Position numbers and translations under genes: made by a program | Virus record (IMG/VR): IMGVR_UViG_3300046096_000350 | Coordinates: 1-28,969 of that record | Origin: a virus | Reading direction: 5' to 3' (one strand) | Length of the DNA: 28,969 nucleotides | Shown: positions 1 through 7,251 of the stretch, piece after piece | Position numbering within the stretch: position 1 is the first letter of the stretch | Layout: every line of letters begins with the position of its first letter | Notes under the pieces: model-generated | Told to the model about the DNA's origin: nothing | Seen by the model: the letters and a program-made list of their open reading frames with translations, nothing else | The model's database searches: none

Positions 1-588
1 CGAGATGCAGAGGTGATTTATGATACAATTCGAGAGTTGATTTTGGCTTGCACGTTTGGTGAAGTGGACACCAACGATACCCCTTCGGCAGATATTGCAT
101 ATTTTTTCATTCAGCTTCGGATTCAGTCTGTTGGTGCTGAGTTAAAATTTAGCATGAAGTGTTCGAGTTGTGGCGAAGATGTTATCATTAACTACAGTCT
201 TGAAAATTTGTCTGTTGATATGAAAAATTATACAGACACCATCATGCTTGATGAGACGACTGGTATGAAGTTTAGAATACCTTCTCTGTCGGATGCACAC
301 GATCTCGACACATCTTCCATTGATTCTGTGTTGAAACTTCTTCACAATATTTTGGTTATTGTGTTTGACTCCGAACAAGTTTATGATAAGAGCGATTACA
401 CCTTCGACGAATTTAAAGAATGGATTGAGGGGTTCAATGATGAACAGCTTGAGAAAATTCTCAAATGGGTGAATAATATCCCAGAACTTCGACATGAACT
501 GAATTTCACTTGTAACCATTGTAAACAACCTAACCGCAGACTCTTGGAGGGTCTGCATGCCTTTTTTCGTCTTGGGGATGACTCATGA
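1..588 (+). CDS. 26: Baseplate hub protein gp26-like (5' partial)
   Basis: Resembles the T4 gp26 family, which is needed to assemble the central hub of the baseplate. The reading frame is open from base 1 (codons R-D-A-E ahead of a GTG at 13), so the real start probably lies left of the window and about 196 residues are visible. Two CxxC pairs are seen, C50/C53 and C167/C170 counted from the GTG; a bound zinc is inferred. The gene overlaps the next small gene, whose ATG lies inside its last 32 bases, and the tape-measure gene follows, a baseplate-hub neighbourhood like that of T4 genes 26-51-29. The family call rests on recalled similarity and on context. Confidence 0.72.
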   Translation, partial: RDAEVIYDTIRELILACTFGEVDTNDTPSADIAYFFIQLRIQSVGAELKFSMKCSSCGEDVIINYSLENLSVDMKNYTDTIMLDETTGMKFRIPSLSDAHDLDTSSIDSVLKLLHNILVIVFDSEQVYDKSDYTFDEFKEWIEGFNDEQLEKILKWVNNIPELRHELNFTCNHCKQPNRRLLEGLHAFFRLGDDS

Positions 589-745
589 ATCCCTTGAGAA
601 CTATTACAGATTGAACACCAAACTCAGTATGAGATTTGGATATGATTTTGAAACACTCGAAGAGATGTTTCCCTTTGAAAGAGAAATATACTATGCACTG
701 ATTATCGAAGACCTCGAAAAGAAAGCCAAAGATGCCGCTTCCTAA
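557..745 (+). CDS. 51: Small baseplate hub assembly protein, gp51-like
   Basis: A 62-aa acidic, helical protein with the segment NYYRLNTKLSMRFGYDFETL followed by MFPFEREIYYALI. The pattern of an N/Y-rich helix then 'PFEREIY' is typical of the short gp51-like proteins of T4-type phages, thought to help hub assembly. The ATG at 557 has a GGAGG six bases upstream, inside the gp26 frame, so I prefer it over the later in-frame ATG at 578. It overlaps gp26 by 32 bp and the tape-measure gene by 14 bp, suggesting translational coupling. T4 gp51 itself is much longer (about 250 aa), so equivalence is inferred. Confidence 0.55.
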   Translation: MPFFVLGMTHESLENYYRLNTKLSMRFGYDFETLEEMFPFEREIYYALIIEDLEKKAKDAAS

Positions 746-2852
746 TGTATCACCGACAACGCCAATGCGTGGAGTCAATGCCGTTGACTATCAAGCAACA
801 CGACTTGCATTAACACTAGATAAGACCAATTCTAAATTTGCTGAATTTATGGCAGATTTAGCTATTCGGCTTGAGTCCGTTGTGTCTCCATCTTTGGCTG
901 TGAAGTCGAGTGTGTATGAAACTTTTGGAAACAATTTTGTTACCAGAAGCGGAATGGCGATAATGGATTCTGTAATGGATGCCACTGAGGGGATTTTCGG
1001 AACTAAGGAAGATGAAAAGGAAAAGGAACGCGATCCATTGCTTGAGGCAATTGGTAACCAGACGAAGTTATTGATTGAATTGATAGACGTTGTTAAGGGT
1101 AAGGTTCGACTGTCTCCTTCTCTTGAACTCGATTCTGAAGGAGAACAGTTTTCTGAAATCGTTGATGTGTTGAAGAAGATTTTAGAAAAAGATTGTTGTG
1201 ATGATACGGAAATGAGTGGTCGCTTAGATAAGTTGATCGAGAAGGTGCAACTTATTGTCGATGCGATATATGGAAAACGACGAGAAGATGTAGATCAAGT
1301 TGAACAAAAACATATATCAACCACAAAAAAGACCTTGGTTGAGACGGAAAAGAGACAACTTCTTGCATTGAATAACATTTCTAAGATTTTAGTTTCCCAT
1401 ACTAAAATCTTAGAAAAAATGCCTTCGGAAAAAATCTCAACAATCGAAGATGTTTTTGAGTCGTCAACTAAAAAGAAAGTCGATGATTTCATTGACGTTG
1501 AGTCGAGGGTCGTCACAGAGACTGAAGTTAGTGAATCTGACTCAAAAAATAAAAAATCTGGAATGTTGGATTCAATGGCAAAGGTTGTCACTGAAATAAT
1601 TCGACATATTGGTGCATTTGGTTCTGCTATTTCAAAAACAATAGAAGTTATTAAGAATGCGATCTCTTCAGTCTTTGGGGGGGTTAAGAATGGTGTCGGA
1701 AAGGTCGCAAAAGCTATTCCAAAATTTCTAACAGGGAAGATTGGTAAAGTTGCGACTGCATTGGGGTTGGGTGTTGGTGCATACCAAAGTGCTAAGACAA
1801 TTCCAGATGACATTGCATCGTTACCGACTTCGAGCGAACATGAATCGAATACAATTGATGTTGATGTTCCGCGAGTAGAATATAAAAAAGTTCCCCCAGT
1901 AACAGGTAAACCAAAACTTCCTGATGTTGATCCAGTAACAGGTAAACCAACTTTAGATACAAAGAAACTTCCTGATGTTGATCCAGTAACAGGTAAACCA
2001 AAACTTCCTGATGTTGATCCAGTAACAGGTAAACCAAAACTTCCTGATGTTGATCCAGTAACAGGTAAACCAACTTTAGATACAAAGAAACTTCCTGATG
2101 TTGATGTTCCGCGAGTAGAATATAAAAAAGTTCCTCCAGTAACCGATACAAAGAAACTTCCTGATGTTGACAGAAAGAGCCCAAATGATTTTATTGATGT
2201 TGAGTCAAGAGTCGTAACTGAGACTGACCCTAGAAAGAAAGTTCCTGATGTTGATCCAGTAACAGGTAAACCAACTTTAGATACAAAGAAACTTCCTGAT
2301 GTTGATCCAGTAACAGGTAAACCAACTTTAGATACAAAGAAAGTTCCTGATGTCGATGTTCCAAAAAAGTCTGGTGGAATATTGTCTAAAATTGGTAAGG
2401 GTGTTAGTAAGGGTATGCGATTTATTCCGGGAATTGGCTTAGTCGTTGCTGGAGCAGATGCTGCATATTCTGCATTCGATGGGGTAAAGGATTCTGGTAA
2501 AATATTTGGAACGGAATCCACAAGTCTGTCTCAAGACGTTTCTGCTGGTATTGGTGGAGTTGCCGAAAGTTTAAGTTTTGGTCTATTGGATAAAGAGTCT
2601 ATTGCACAAAAAACGCATAATCTGTATAAGTCCGTGACGGAAACGACTCCAAACAAGCAACATGAGATAGAACGGCTTGAGAAGAAAATTGAAGAGACGA
2701 AGACCGAAACGAAGGTTGCTTCATCTACTTCCCCTGTGGTTGTAAACAACGTCACAAACAACTCACAGTCGTTCATGTCTTCAAGAAAATATATTGAAAA
2801 TAGCGATGCTTCCTATCGCCGGTATATTGACAGTGTGTTCAAAACGTGTTAA
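732..2852 (+). CDS. Putative tail tape measure/baseplate hub protein (gp29-like)
   Basis: A 706-aa protein directly after gp26/gp51-like genes, where T4-type phages keep the hub and tail-length determinator genes. Residues 1-370 are largely helical and charged. Residues about 376-545 are in-frame tandem repeats built on DVDPVTGKPTLDTKKLP. Glycine-rich hydrophobic helices occur near 325-355 (VFGGVKNGVGKVAKAIP, GKIGKVATALGLGVGAY) and 545-580 (IGKGVSKGMRFIPGIGLVVAGA), the kind of membrane-active segments found in tape-measure proteins. The C-terminus ends VVVNNVTNNSQSF...YRRYIDSVFKTC. Expected role: sets tail tube length and passes through the tube at ejection. The repeats are unusual for T4 gp29 (590 aa), so a different hub role cannot be excluded. 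Confidence 0.55.
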   Translation: MPLPNVSPTTPMRGVNAVDYQATRLALTLDKTNSKFAEFMADLAIRLESVVSPSLAVKSSVYETFGNNFVTRSGMAIMDSVMDATEGIFGTKEDEKEKERDPLLEAIGNQTKLLIELIDVVKGKVRLSPSLELDSEGEQFSEIVDVLKKILEKDCCDDTEMSGRLDKLIEKVQLIVDAIYGKRREDVDQVEQKHISTTKKTLVETEKRQLLALNNISKILVSHTKILEKMPSEKISTIEDVFESSTKKKVDDFIDVESRVVTETEVSESDSKNKKSGMLDSMAKVVTEIIRHIGAFGSAISKTIEVIKNAISSVFGGVKNGVGKVAKAIPKFLTGKIGKVATALGLGVGAYQSAKTIPDDIASLPTSSEHESNTIDVDVPRVEYKKVPPVTGKPKLPDVDPVTGKPTLDTKKLPDVDPVTGKPKLPDVDPVTGKPKLPDVDPVTGKPTLDTKKLPDVDVPRVEYKKVPPVTDTKKLPDVDRKSPNDFIDVESRVVTETDPRKKVPDVDPVTGKPTLDTKKLPDVDPVTGKPTLDTKKVPDVDVPKKSGGILSKIGKGVSKGMRFIPGIGLVVAGADAAYSAFDGVKDSGKIFGTESTSLSQDVSAGIGGVAESLSFGLLDKESIAQKTHNLYKSVTETTPNKQHEIERLEKKIEETKTETKVASSTSPVVVNNVTNNSQSFMSSRKYIENSDASYRRYIDSVFKTC
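1378..1416 (+). repeat. Perfect 16-bp inverted repeat inside the tape-measure gene
   Basis: TTTCTAAGATTTTAGT (1378-1393) and its exact reverse complement ACTAAAATCTTAGAAA (1401-1416) flank a 7-base loop, TTCCCAT. The structure is wholly inside coding sequence and encodes ...SKILVSHTKILEK. It could fold in mRNA or as a DNA cruciform; its function is unknown. Confidence 0.85.
1857..2366 (+). repeat. In-frame tandem repeats in the tape-measure gene
   Basis: Nine or more units starting D-V-D. The forms are DVDPVTGKPTLDTKKLP (17 aa, 51 nt) and the shorter DVDPVTGKPKLP (12 aa, 36 nt). A flanking element, DVDVPRVEYKKVPPVT, appears twice. A block DFIDVESRVVTET, first seen near 1486-1520, is repeated near 2190-2226. 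The nucleotide copies are almost identical (CCAGTAACAGGTAAACCA recurs), implying recent amplification or homogenisation. Confidence 0.92.
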
Positions 2853-2875
2853 ACTTCGGGTTCTGAAAGGGACCA

Positions 2876-3187
2876 ATGGATAAACTCTTTGTAATTGTAT
2901 TTGGACTTCTGATTCACTTTGATTATTGGATTTTTTTAATCCCTTGTCTTATTCTTGAGTCAATTTCTACACTAATGATTGTTATGTATGGGACTGTTGG
3001 TCGAGTCATCATGACTCCATTTCAAGTCTTTTTTAACATCTTTGTTCGTTTGATTTTGTTTGGCATCGCCCTAACAAGCGAAGGGTCTAATATCACTACC
3101 GTGGTATTGGGTCTTTCTGCTCTTGCTCTTTGTTTTTATCTTTTCGCAATGTCTTTAAAATTTTTCAATGAAAGTGAGCAATCATGA
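2876..3187 (+). CDS. Small integral membrane protein (unknown)
   Basis: A 103-aa very hydrophobic protein with about three predicted membrane segments: residues 4-33 (FVIVFGLLIHFDYWIFLIPC and on), about 50-66 (FQVFFNIFVRLILFGIAL), and about 74-95 (TVVLGLSALALCFYLFAMSL). AAAGGGA lies just ahead of the ATG. Its last four bases overlap the dsbA start (ATGA). No family recognised. Its size and topology would fit a holin or inner-membrane protein, but nothing in the neighbourhood (no lysozyme or spanin) supports lysis, so I assign no function. Confidence 0.8.
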   Translation: MDKLFVIVFGLLIHFDYWIFLIPCLILESISTLMIVMYGTVGRVIMTPFQVFFNIFVRLILFGIALTSEGSNITTVVLGLSALALCFYLFAMSLKFFNESEQS

Positions 3188-3471
3188 CTATCATCAATAC
3201 CAACCAAATGAATCTGCCATCCGACCCCGCTGTTCGTAAAGAAATTCGGGCTTTCTTGGATGAAATCTCCGGTTCTTATACCAGAATGGATGCCGAAAAA
3301 GATTTGGTCAAAGAAGCTATCAAAGATGCTTCTGACAAATATCAAATCCCAAAGAAACTCTTGACTAAACTGACCAAGGCATATCATAAGTCCAGCTTTG
3401 CTTCTGTCTTGAATGAGAACGAAGACTTTGAAGCGTTGGTTGAAGCAATTGTTCCCCAAGAAACAGAATGA
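3184..3471 (+). CDS. dsbA: DsbA-like dsDNA-binding late transcription protein
   Basis: A 95-aa helical protein of the same length class as T4 DsbA (89 aa). It shows the same order of features: PAVRKEIRAFLDEISGSYTRM, then a charged helix (EKDLVKEAIKDASDKYQIPKK), then an AYHKSSFASVLNENEDFEAL tail. T4 DsbA binds double-stranded DNA near late promoters and stimulates late transcription. The gene overlaps rnh by four bases (ATGA). In T4, dsbA and rnh are also neighbours, which strengthens both calls. Confidence 0.82.
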   Translation: MTIINTNQMNLPSDPAVRKEIRAFLDEISGSYTRMDAEKDLVKEAIKDASDKYQIPKKLLTKLTKAYHKSSFASVLNENEDFEALVEAIVPQETE

Positions 3472-4373
3472 TTGTTCTTGACTACTCTGGTATCGCAATC
3501 GCGTCTATTTTGGGATACGATTCCAAATTAGAGGGTAGTCTTGACGAGAATAAGAATCTTGTGCGTCACGTAATTCTCAGTAAGATTCGTGACTACAAGA
3601 GGCGATTCTCAAAAGAATACGGAAACGAGATTGTGATTGCATGTGATGGCGGGGACTACTGGCGAAAGAAGGTATTTCCCCACTACAAAGCGTCTCGAAA
3701 GAAAAATCGAGAAAATTCAGACATCCCTTGGGATATGGTATACCAGTGTATGGATGATTCGTTGGACGTTCTTCGGAACTTCTTTCCATATAAGGTCATT
3801 AAAGTATCTGGTGCCGAAGCCGATGATGTGATGTTTGTTATGTCTGATGTGGTGTGTAAACAGCGAGGAACTGTTGTTGGAATTGAAAGTGAAGTTGTTG
3901 GAGAGAAGTGCTTGGTCATTTCTTCCGACAAGGATATGATTCAATTGCATTCCAATACAACCAGACTTTATTCCCCATATAAGGAAACGTATGCAACATT
4001 CCAACCCGGAGAAACAGCCAAGTCATTTTTGCGAAAGTTGATTCTGACTGGAGATACTGGGGATGGTATTCCAAACGTATTTTCTCCGGCATCAACTTTG
4101 GTTGATGGTATTCGGCAGAAGGCAGCAACTGAAAAGAAAATGAAGCCAATCTTGGAATCATCTGACCTAATTTCAGGGACAGATGATCCTGATGTCAAAA
4201 AGCGCATCGTTGAAAACGCCCGCTTGATTTCATTTAAATTCGTCCCAACAGAGATTGTAAATTCCATCATCGACTCATACAACGAACCGATTGAGGGAAC
4301 CATAATGGCTGCATATGAATGGATGGCTGCAAACAACATGAAACTTTTAATGAACGATATTGAGGCGTTTTAA
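3468..4373 (+). CDS. rnh: RNase H / 5'-3' exonuclease (T4 Rnh family)
   Basis: 301 aa, close to T4 RNase H (305 aa). Enzymes of this FEN/PIN-like family remove RNA primers and adjacent DNA from lagging-strand fragments using two Mg ions. Acidic active-site motifs appear in the usual order: LDYSG (D5), IACDGGDYWRKK, GAEADDVM, SSDKDMIQLH and LTGDTGDGIPN. YWRKKVFPHYKASRKK is the basic DNA-contacting stretch after the second acidic motif. The C-terminus (FKFVPTEIVNSIIDSYNEP) matches the T4 layout. It is coupled to dsbA upstream (ATGA) and to the next gene through TAATG. Confidence 0.93.
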   Translation: MIVLDYSGIAIASILGYDSKLEGSLDENKNLVRHVILSKIRDYKRRFSKEYGNEIVIACDGGDYWRKKVFPHYKASRKKNRENSDIPWDMVYQCMDDSLDVLRNFFPYKVIKVSGAEADDVMFVMSDVVCKQRGTVVGIESEVVGEKCLVISSDKDMIQLHSNTTRLYSPYKETYATFQPGETAKSFLRKLILTGDTGDGIPNVFSPASTLVDGIRQKAATEKKMKPILESSDLISGTDDPDVKKRIVENARLISFKFVPTEIVNSIIDSYNEPIEGTIMAAYEWMAANNMKLLMNDIEAF

Positions 4374-4822
4374 TGACAGTGATTCAAAGTAAAAAATTCT
4401 TGAGTGAAATTCTTGATGAGGCTAACAAGGCAGACTCCCCATCAAAGGTGCTTTCAGAGGCCATTAAAGCCGATGGGAGGGTCATGGCAATGCTTGGGTA
4501 TCTGGCTAACCCAAAATTCAAATTAGACTTCCCTGAAGGCTTTCCACCATACAGACAGACCGATGATGCTCTTGGGACAACCACTCTCGATTGTTTGAGA
4601 TTGAAGGACAAAATGTATGTTTTGTTCAATACCCAAACACCAAGACGTAGGCGAGAAGAGATTTTTATTCAGTGGCTTGAACAGATGGCTGAACCAGAAG
4701 CAAAAGTTTTGGTGGCAATCAAGGATAAGAGTTTGGTTGAGTTCTATCCCAATTTGACCGAATATGTTGTGGTGGATGGGCTTGGTTGGAGTCACGAAGA
4801 ATACAACAAACTGAAAGCCTAA
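4373..4822 (+). CDS. Conserved T4-type phage protein, DUF6433-like
   Basis: A 149-aa protein of unknown function. The core FKLDFPEGFPPYRQTDD, then RLKDKMYVLFNT, then RRREEIFIQWLEQMAEPEAKVLVAIKDKSL matches my memory of the DUF6433 family of T4-like phages ('LPPGTPPYR...RREQLFIELLE...A..LLCLMKDKKL'). Members are usually near replication or DNA-metabolism genes. Here it follows rnh with a TAATG overlap, so it is translationally coupled. The family assignment is recalled, not searched. Its stop codon is part of the late-promoter-like CTAAGTAG that precedes gp15. Confidence 0.7.
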   Translation: MTVIQSKKFLSEILDEANKADSPSKVLSEAIKADGRVMAMLGYLANPKFKLDFPEGFPPYRQTDDALGTTTLDCLRLKDKMYVLFNTQTPRRRREEIFIQWLEQMAEPEAKVLVAIKDKSLVEFYPNLTEYVVVDGLGWSHEEYNKLKA

Positions 4823-4826
4823 GTAG
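4819..4826 (+). promoter_or_regulatory. Late-promoter-like octamer CTAAGTAG before gp15
   Basis: CTAAGTAG overlaps the stop codon of the preceding gene and lies 28 bases ahead of the gp15 ATG. It belongs to the recurring CTAAGTA set in this window and resembles the T4 late -10 element TATAAATA. Promoter function is inferred from recurrence and position. Confidence 0.5.
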
Positions 4827-4854
4827 TTGAGTAAAATCAACATTTAGGGCGGTC

Positions 4855-5700
4855 ATGTTTGGAACCCCATTCTATCACGGAGTAACCCGAAAGATCATCA
4901 TTGCATTTGGTGATCTTTTTGGGAACATTACAATCGAAAGATGTAATAACGCAGGAATCGTTGAACAAACGATTCCTGTTCCTGTTTCTTATGGAAATCG
5001 GGAGAAGTGGTATGTCCGTCTTACCGAAGAACCGAACTTCGATAAAAAGGTTGCAATAACTCTTCCTCGAATTGGCTTTGAGATGCTTGGCATTTCTTAT
5101 GACCCAGAGCGCAAACTCAACAAGCTAACAACACTTAGAACTTGTGGAGTGAACTCAATGGGTGAAGTCAATAAGGCTTTTGCTCCAGTTCCTTACAACG
5201 TAGACTTCAATGTCTACGTTTATACGAAAACCCAAGATGATGGTCTTCGCATCATTGAGCAGATCATTCCGTTCTTTACACCAAGCTACACACTGAGCGT
5301 CAACACATATCCAGATTTGAACATTGTTCAGGATATTCCATTCAATTTGAACAGTGTCAATCTAAGTGACTCGTTTGATGGCCCTACAGAGACTCGACGT
5401 GAAATTATTTGGACATTGAGTTTCACTGCCAAAGCAGAGTATATGGGTCCGATAAAGAAAAATGACCCTGCCGAAGTTATTCTTCATACCCGAGTCAAGA
5501 TTGATCCGAGTGGTGAAACAGGACGACAAATCAATACTGATGTTGTTGGTGATCCAGCAAACGATTTTACAATCATTGAAGATTATTTCGACATACCGCT
5601 TCCAATCGTAAACGATCCTCCAGTTGGGTTCTTCCAGTTTGAAGAATCTGGAGACTATATATTGGATGAAGATGGTGGAACACTAAAGCAGGAAAGCTAA
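4855..5700 (+). CDS. 15: Tail sheath stabiliser and completion protein gp15
   Basis: 281 aa against 272 in T4. gp15 caps the tail tube and sheath as a hexamer and provides the head-binding face. Matching landmarks: the start MFGTPFYHGVTRKIIIAFGDLFGNI (compare T4 MFGYFYNSSFRRYATLMGDLFSNI), the PVSYGNREKW segment, LPRIGFEMLGISYDPERKLN, YVYTKTQDDGLRIIEQIIPFFTPSYTL, and RREIIWTLSFTAKAEYMGP. A late-promoter-like octamer precedes it, and the next gene's ATG abuts its stop. Its usual T4 partners gp13 and gp14 are not adjacent; gp13 is at 26801. The coding DNA contains two strong hairpins (4952-4978, 5197-5220). Confidence 0.93.
   Translation: MFGTPFYHGVTRKIIIAFGDLFGNITIERCNNAGIVEQTIPVPVSYGNREKWYVRLTEEPNFDKKVAITLPRIGFEMLGISYDPERKLNKLTTLRTCGVNSMGEVNKAFAPVPYNVDFNVYVYTKTQDDGLRIIEQIIPFFTPSYTLSVNTYPDLNIVQDIPFNLNSVNLSDSFDGPTETRREIIWTLSFTAKAEYMGPIKKNDPAEVILHTRVKIDPSGETGRQINTDVVGDPANDFTIIEDYFDIPLPIVNDPPVGFFQFEESGDYILDEDGGTLKQES
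4952..4978 (+). repeat. 11-bp inverted repeat in gene 15
   Basis: CAGGAATCGTT (4952-4962) pairs perfectly with AACGATTCCTG (4968-4978) across a 5-base loop GAACA, within codons for AGIVEQTIPV, about 100 bases into the gene. Confidence 0.75.
5197..5220 (+). repeat. 9-bp inverted repeat in gene 15
   Basis: AACGTAGAC (5197-5205) pairs perfectly with GTCTACGTT (5212-5220) across a 6-base loop, within codons for NVDFNVYV. Role unknown. Confidence 0.7.
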
Positions 5701-6528
5701 ATGGCAAACAAAAAAGTATCACAACTGGTGGAGCATACCACACTGACAGACAATGACACAATGTATGTTGTGTCTGGAATTGCATCCAAGAAAGTCCGGG
5801 TTGGGACGATTAAGAGTTACGTTACTGGTGCAGTTGACTTCGCTCCGATTCAAGCAAGCATTGCAACACAAGTCGCAACACTAAACAATCGAATCACCAA
5901 CGATATTGCTGGGGTCAATGCATCAAAACAGGCAACTCTAACTGCTGGCACAAACATCACGATTTCCCCAACCAATGTGATTAGTGCTACTGGTGGAGGT
6001 TCTGTTGATTTGACCCCACTCGAATCTCGTGTGACCGCACTTGAGGGTGGTAAACAGAATACATTGGTTGCAGGTTCCAACATCACTATTATTGGAAACA
6101 CCATTAGTGCTTCTTCTGGTGGCGGTGGCGGTTCATCTTTGCCTGAACCAATCATCATTCCTTGTGGATATTTCACCCAAGCATTCCCAACATCACCCAC
6201 TCTTGTTGGTCACCAAATGTATATCGGCAACATTGCTTTTAATCGAGCAAATATGAGGGTTACTCTTGCCGAACCATTGGATATTTCTTCAACGGACATA
6301 ATTTACATCGACATTGAAGTCGTCAACACCTTGACTGGAGCTTCTGTTGAAGTTATTCCCGGAGTTGAGTTGCCTGGATTTTTCCGATACCATGAAGTTC
6401 AGAACTATGCGTTTTCGACCATGATTTTTCCCGGAATGCACTCATTCAGAGTCACGGCATATGCATCTTCGGCTGGAACAATTGCTCGTGGTCTGAATGT
6501 CTATTTTGATGGAATGAATACGATTTAA
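5701..6528 (+). CDS. Fibre-like virion structural protein
   Basis: 275 aa. The N-terminus (KVSQLVEHTTLTDNDTMYVV) is a module common at the start of phage fibre or whisker proteins. The middle contains a short coiled coil (LTPLESRVTALEGGKQ) flanked by two copies of a shaft-type repeat: KQATLTAGTNITISPTNVIS and KQNTLVAGSNITIIGNTIS. Each is followed by a Gly linker (GGG, GGGGG). The C-terminal about 125 residues look like a beta-rich globular head. This suggests a trimeric fibre with a distal binding domain. AGGAAAG precedes the ATG, which abuts the gp15 stop, so it is probably in the gp15 transcript. No specific family recognised. Confidence 0.72.
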   Translation: MANKKVSQLVEHTTLTDNDTMYVVSGIASKKVRVGTIKSYVTGAVDFAPIQASIATQVATLNNRITNDIAGVNASKQATLTAGTNITISPTNVISATGGGSVDLTPLESRVTALEGGKQNTLVAGSNITIIGNTISASSGGGGGSSLPEPIIIPCGYFTQAFPTSPTLVGHQMYIGNIAFNRANMRVTLAEPLDISSTDIIYIDIEVVNTLTGASVEVIPGVELPGFFRYHEVQNYAFSTMIFPGMHSFRVTAYASSAGTIARGLNVYFDGMNTI

Positions 6529-6839
6529 CGACCATTCCCGCCGTAGCGACATACCCATTGTGCTCGACCCGGATCGTAGACTCCATTGATGTGCGTTGCG
6601 GTTGAGCAAATGTCATTTACATGTGGTTGATGGATGATGTTTGTTCCATGTCCGGGAACGACAATGATATGTGGTGCTGGCGCAGGTGGGTATCCGTTTT
6701 GATATACGGGTTGAGGTTGTTCGTGATTCCCTCGAAGAGCATATCCAATGATACCACCAACGATTGCTGCTTGTCCCTCTGACAATGCAAATGCTGGAGT
6801 CGAAGAAAGAACGGCAAGAGTGAGTAGAAGTTTTTTCAT
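6525..6839 (-). CDS. Small secreted/periplasmic protein with signal peptide
   Basis: 104 aa. A textbook Sec signal peptide (MKKLLLTLAVLSSTPAFA, cleavage expected after AFA) is followed by a glycine-rich hydrophobic stretch (AAIVGGIIGYALRG), a Pro-rich linker (QPVYQNGYPPAPAP), and a C-terminal part with two cysteines (DIC and WVC) that could form a disulfide. The RBS is TTTAGGAAAAA. It is the only minus-strand gene inside a long plus-strand structural block and converges on the previous gene with overlapping stops. It has a divergent late-promoter-like element of its own. It looks like an accessory 'moron'-type gene acting in the host envelope; the function is unknown. Confidence 0.75.
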   Translation of the reverse strand: MKKLLLTLAVLSSTPAFALSEGQAAIVGGIIGYALRGNHEQPQPVYQNGYPPAPAPHIIVVPGHGTNIIHQPHVNDICSTATHINGVYDPGRAQWVCRYGGNGR

Positions 6840-6868
6840 GATTTTTCCTAAAGTCTGAATTTTACCAA

Positions 6869-6876
6869 CTATTTAG
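6869..6876 (-). promoter_or_regulatory. Late-promoter-like CTAAATAG for the secreted-protein gene
   Basis: On the minus strand CTAAATAG lies about 30 bases upstream of the ATG at 6839 and close to T4 TATAAATA. It pairs divergently with a similar element at 6897. Confidence 0.5.
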
Positions 6877-6896
6877 AATCCAGTCAAGAAATTTTG

Positions 6897-6904
6897 GTAA
6901 ATAG
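6897..6904 (+). promoter_or_regulatory. Late-promoter-like GTAAATAG for the fibre gene cluster
   Basis: GTAAATAG about 25 bases upstream of the ATG at 6929, inside the 89-bp divergent intergenic region. It resembles the T4 late consensus TATAAATA. Confidence 0.5.
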
Positions 6905-6928
6905 TTTAGAAGAATTTTGGAGAAGGCA

Positions 6929-7237
6929 ATGCCTATTCTGTATCCACTCGAACTTGATGAGTTCAATAATCCCGCACCAAACAGTAATCTGAATGACATT
7001 GGGGTTGTTCACAGCGAACAACACTCAAATGCAAACGATGCCATTGAAGCATTGCAGAGGAAAGTTGGTATTACTGGGTCGCCAGACCCAAGCACAATTG
7101 ATTACAAAATCAGAGCACTTATGCTGGCGACCGGAAGTGGGCCAGTAATCAGCACTGACCCAGAAAACCAATTGGTTCTTGGAACCGATGGTGGTATTTA
7201 TATGGCAAACCCACAGTTAGCTTCTGCTAACTGGTAA
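6929..7237 (+). CDS. Small virion structural protein (fibre-associated)
   Basis: 102 aa. I chose the ATG at 6929 because GGAGAAGG sits directly in front; the frame also opens with a TTG at 6917. The motif HSNANDAIEALQRKVGI followed by DPSTIDYKI is a recurrent module in phage neck, head-fibre and tail-fibre proteins, probably a helical trimerisation element. The C-terminal part (VLGTDGGIYMANPQL...W) is beta-like. It starts the fibre gene cluster after the divergent promoter. Exact role not recognised. Confidence 0.65.
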   Translation: MPILYPLELDEFNNPAPNSNLNDIGVVHSEQHSNANDAIEALQRKVGITGSPDPSTIDYKIRALMLATGSGPVISTDPENQLVLGTDGGIYMANPQLASANW

Positions 7238-7251
7238 CAAAGGAAAATAAA

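Noticed and set aside
21-31. TGATACAATTC on the plus strand, same as the three minus-strand promoter motifs
   Set aside because: It lies in gp26 codons (Y-D-T-I-R) with no gene start just downstream; treated as coincidence.
1857-2366. Regular repeats considered as a CRISPR array
   Set aside because: Units are in-frame coding repeats of 36 and 51 nt with no variable spacers.
1295-2521. 408-aa minus-strand ORF, Ser/Thr/Gly rich
   Set aside because: Antisense shadow of the repeat-rich tape-measure gene; its own repeats mirror the sense repeats, and there is no RBS or gene context.
2876-3187. Holin function for the three-helix membrane protein
   Set aside because: No lysozyme, spanin or antiholin nearby, and its neighbours are hub and DNA-metabolism genes; topology alone is not enough.
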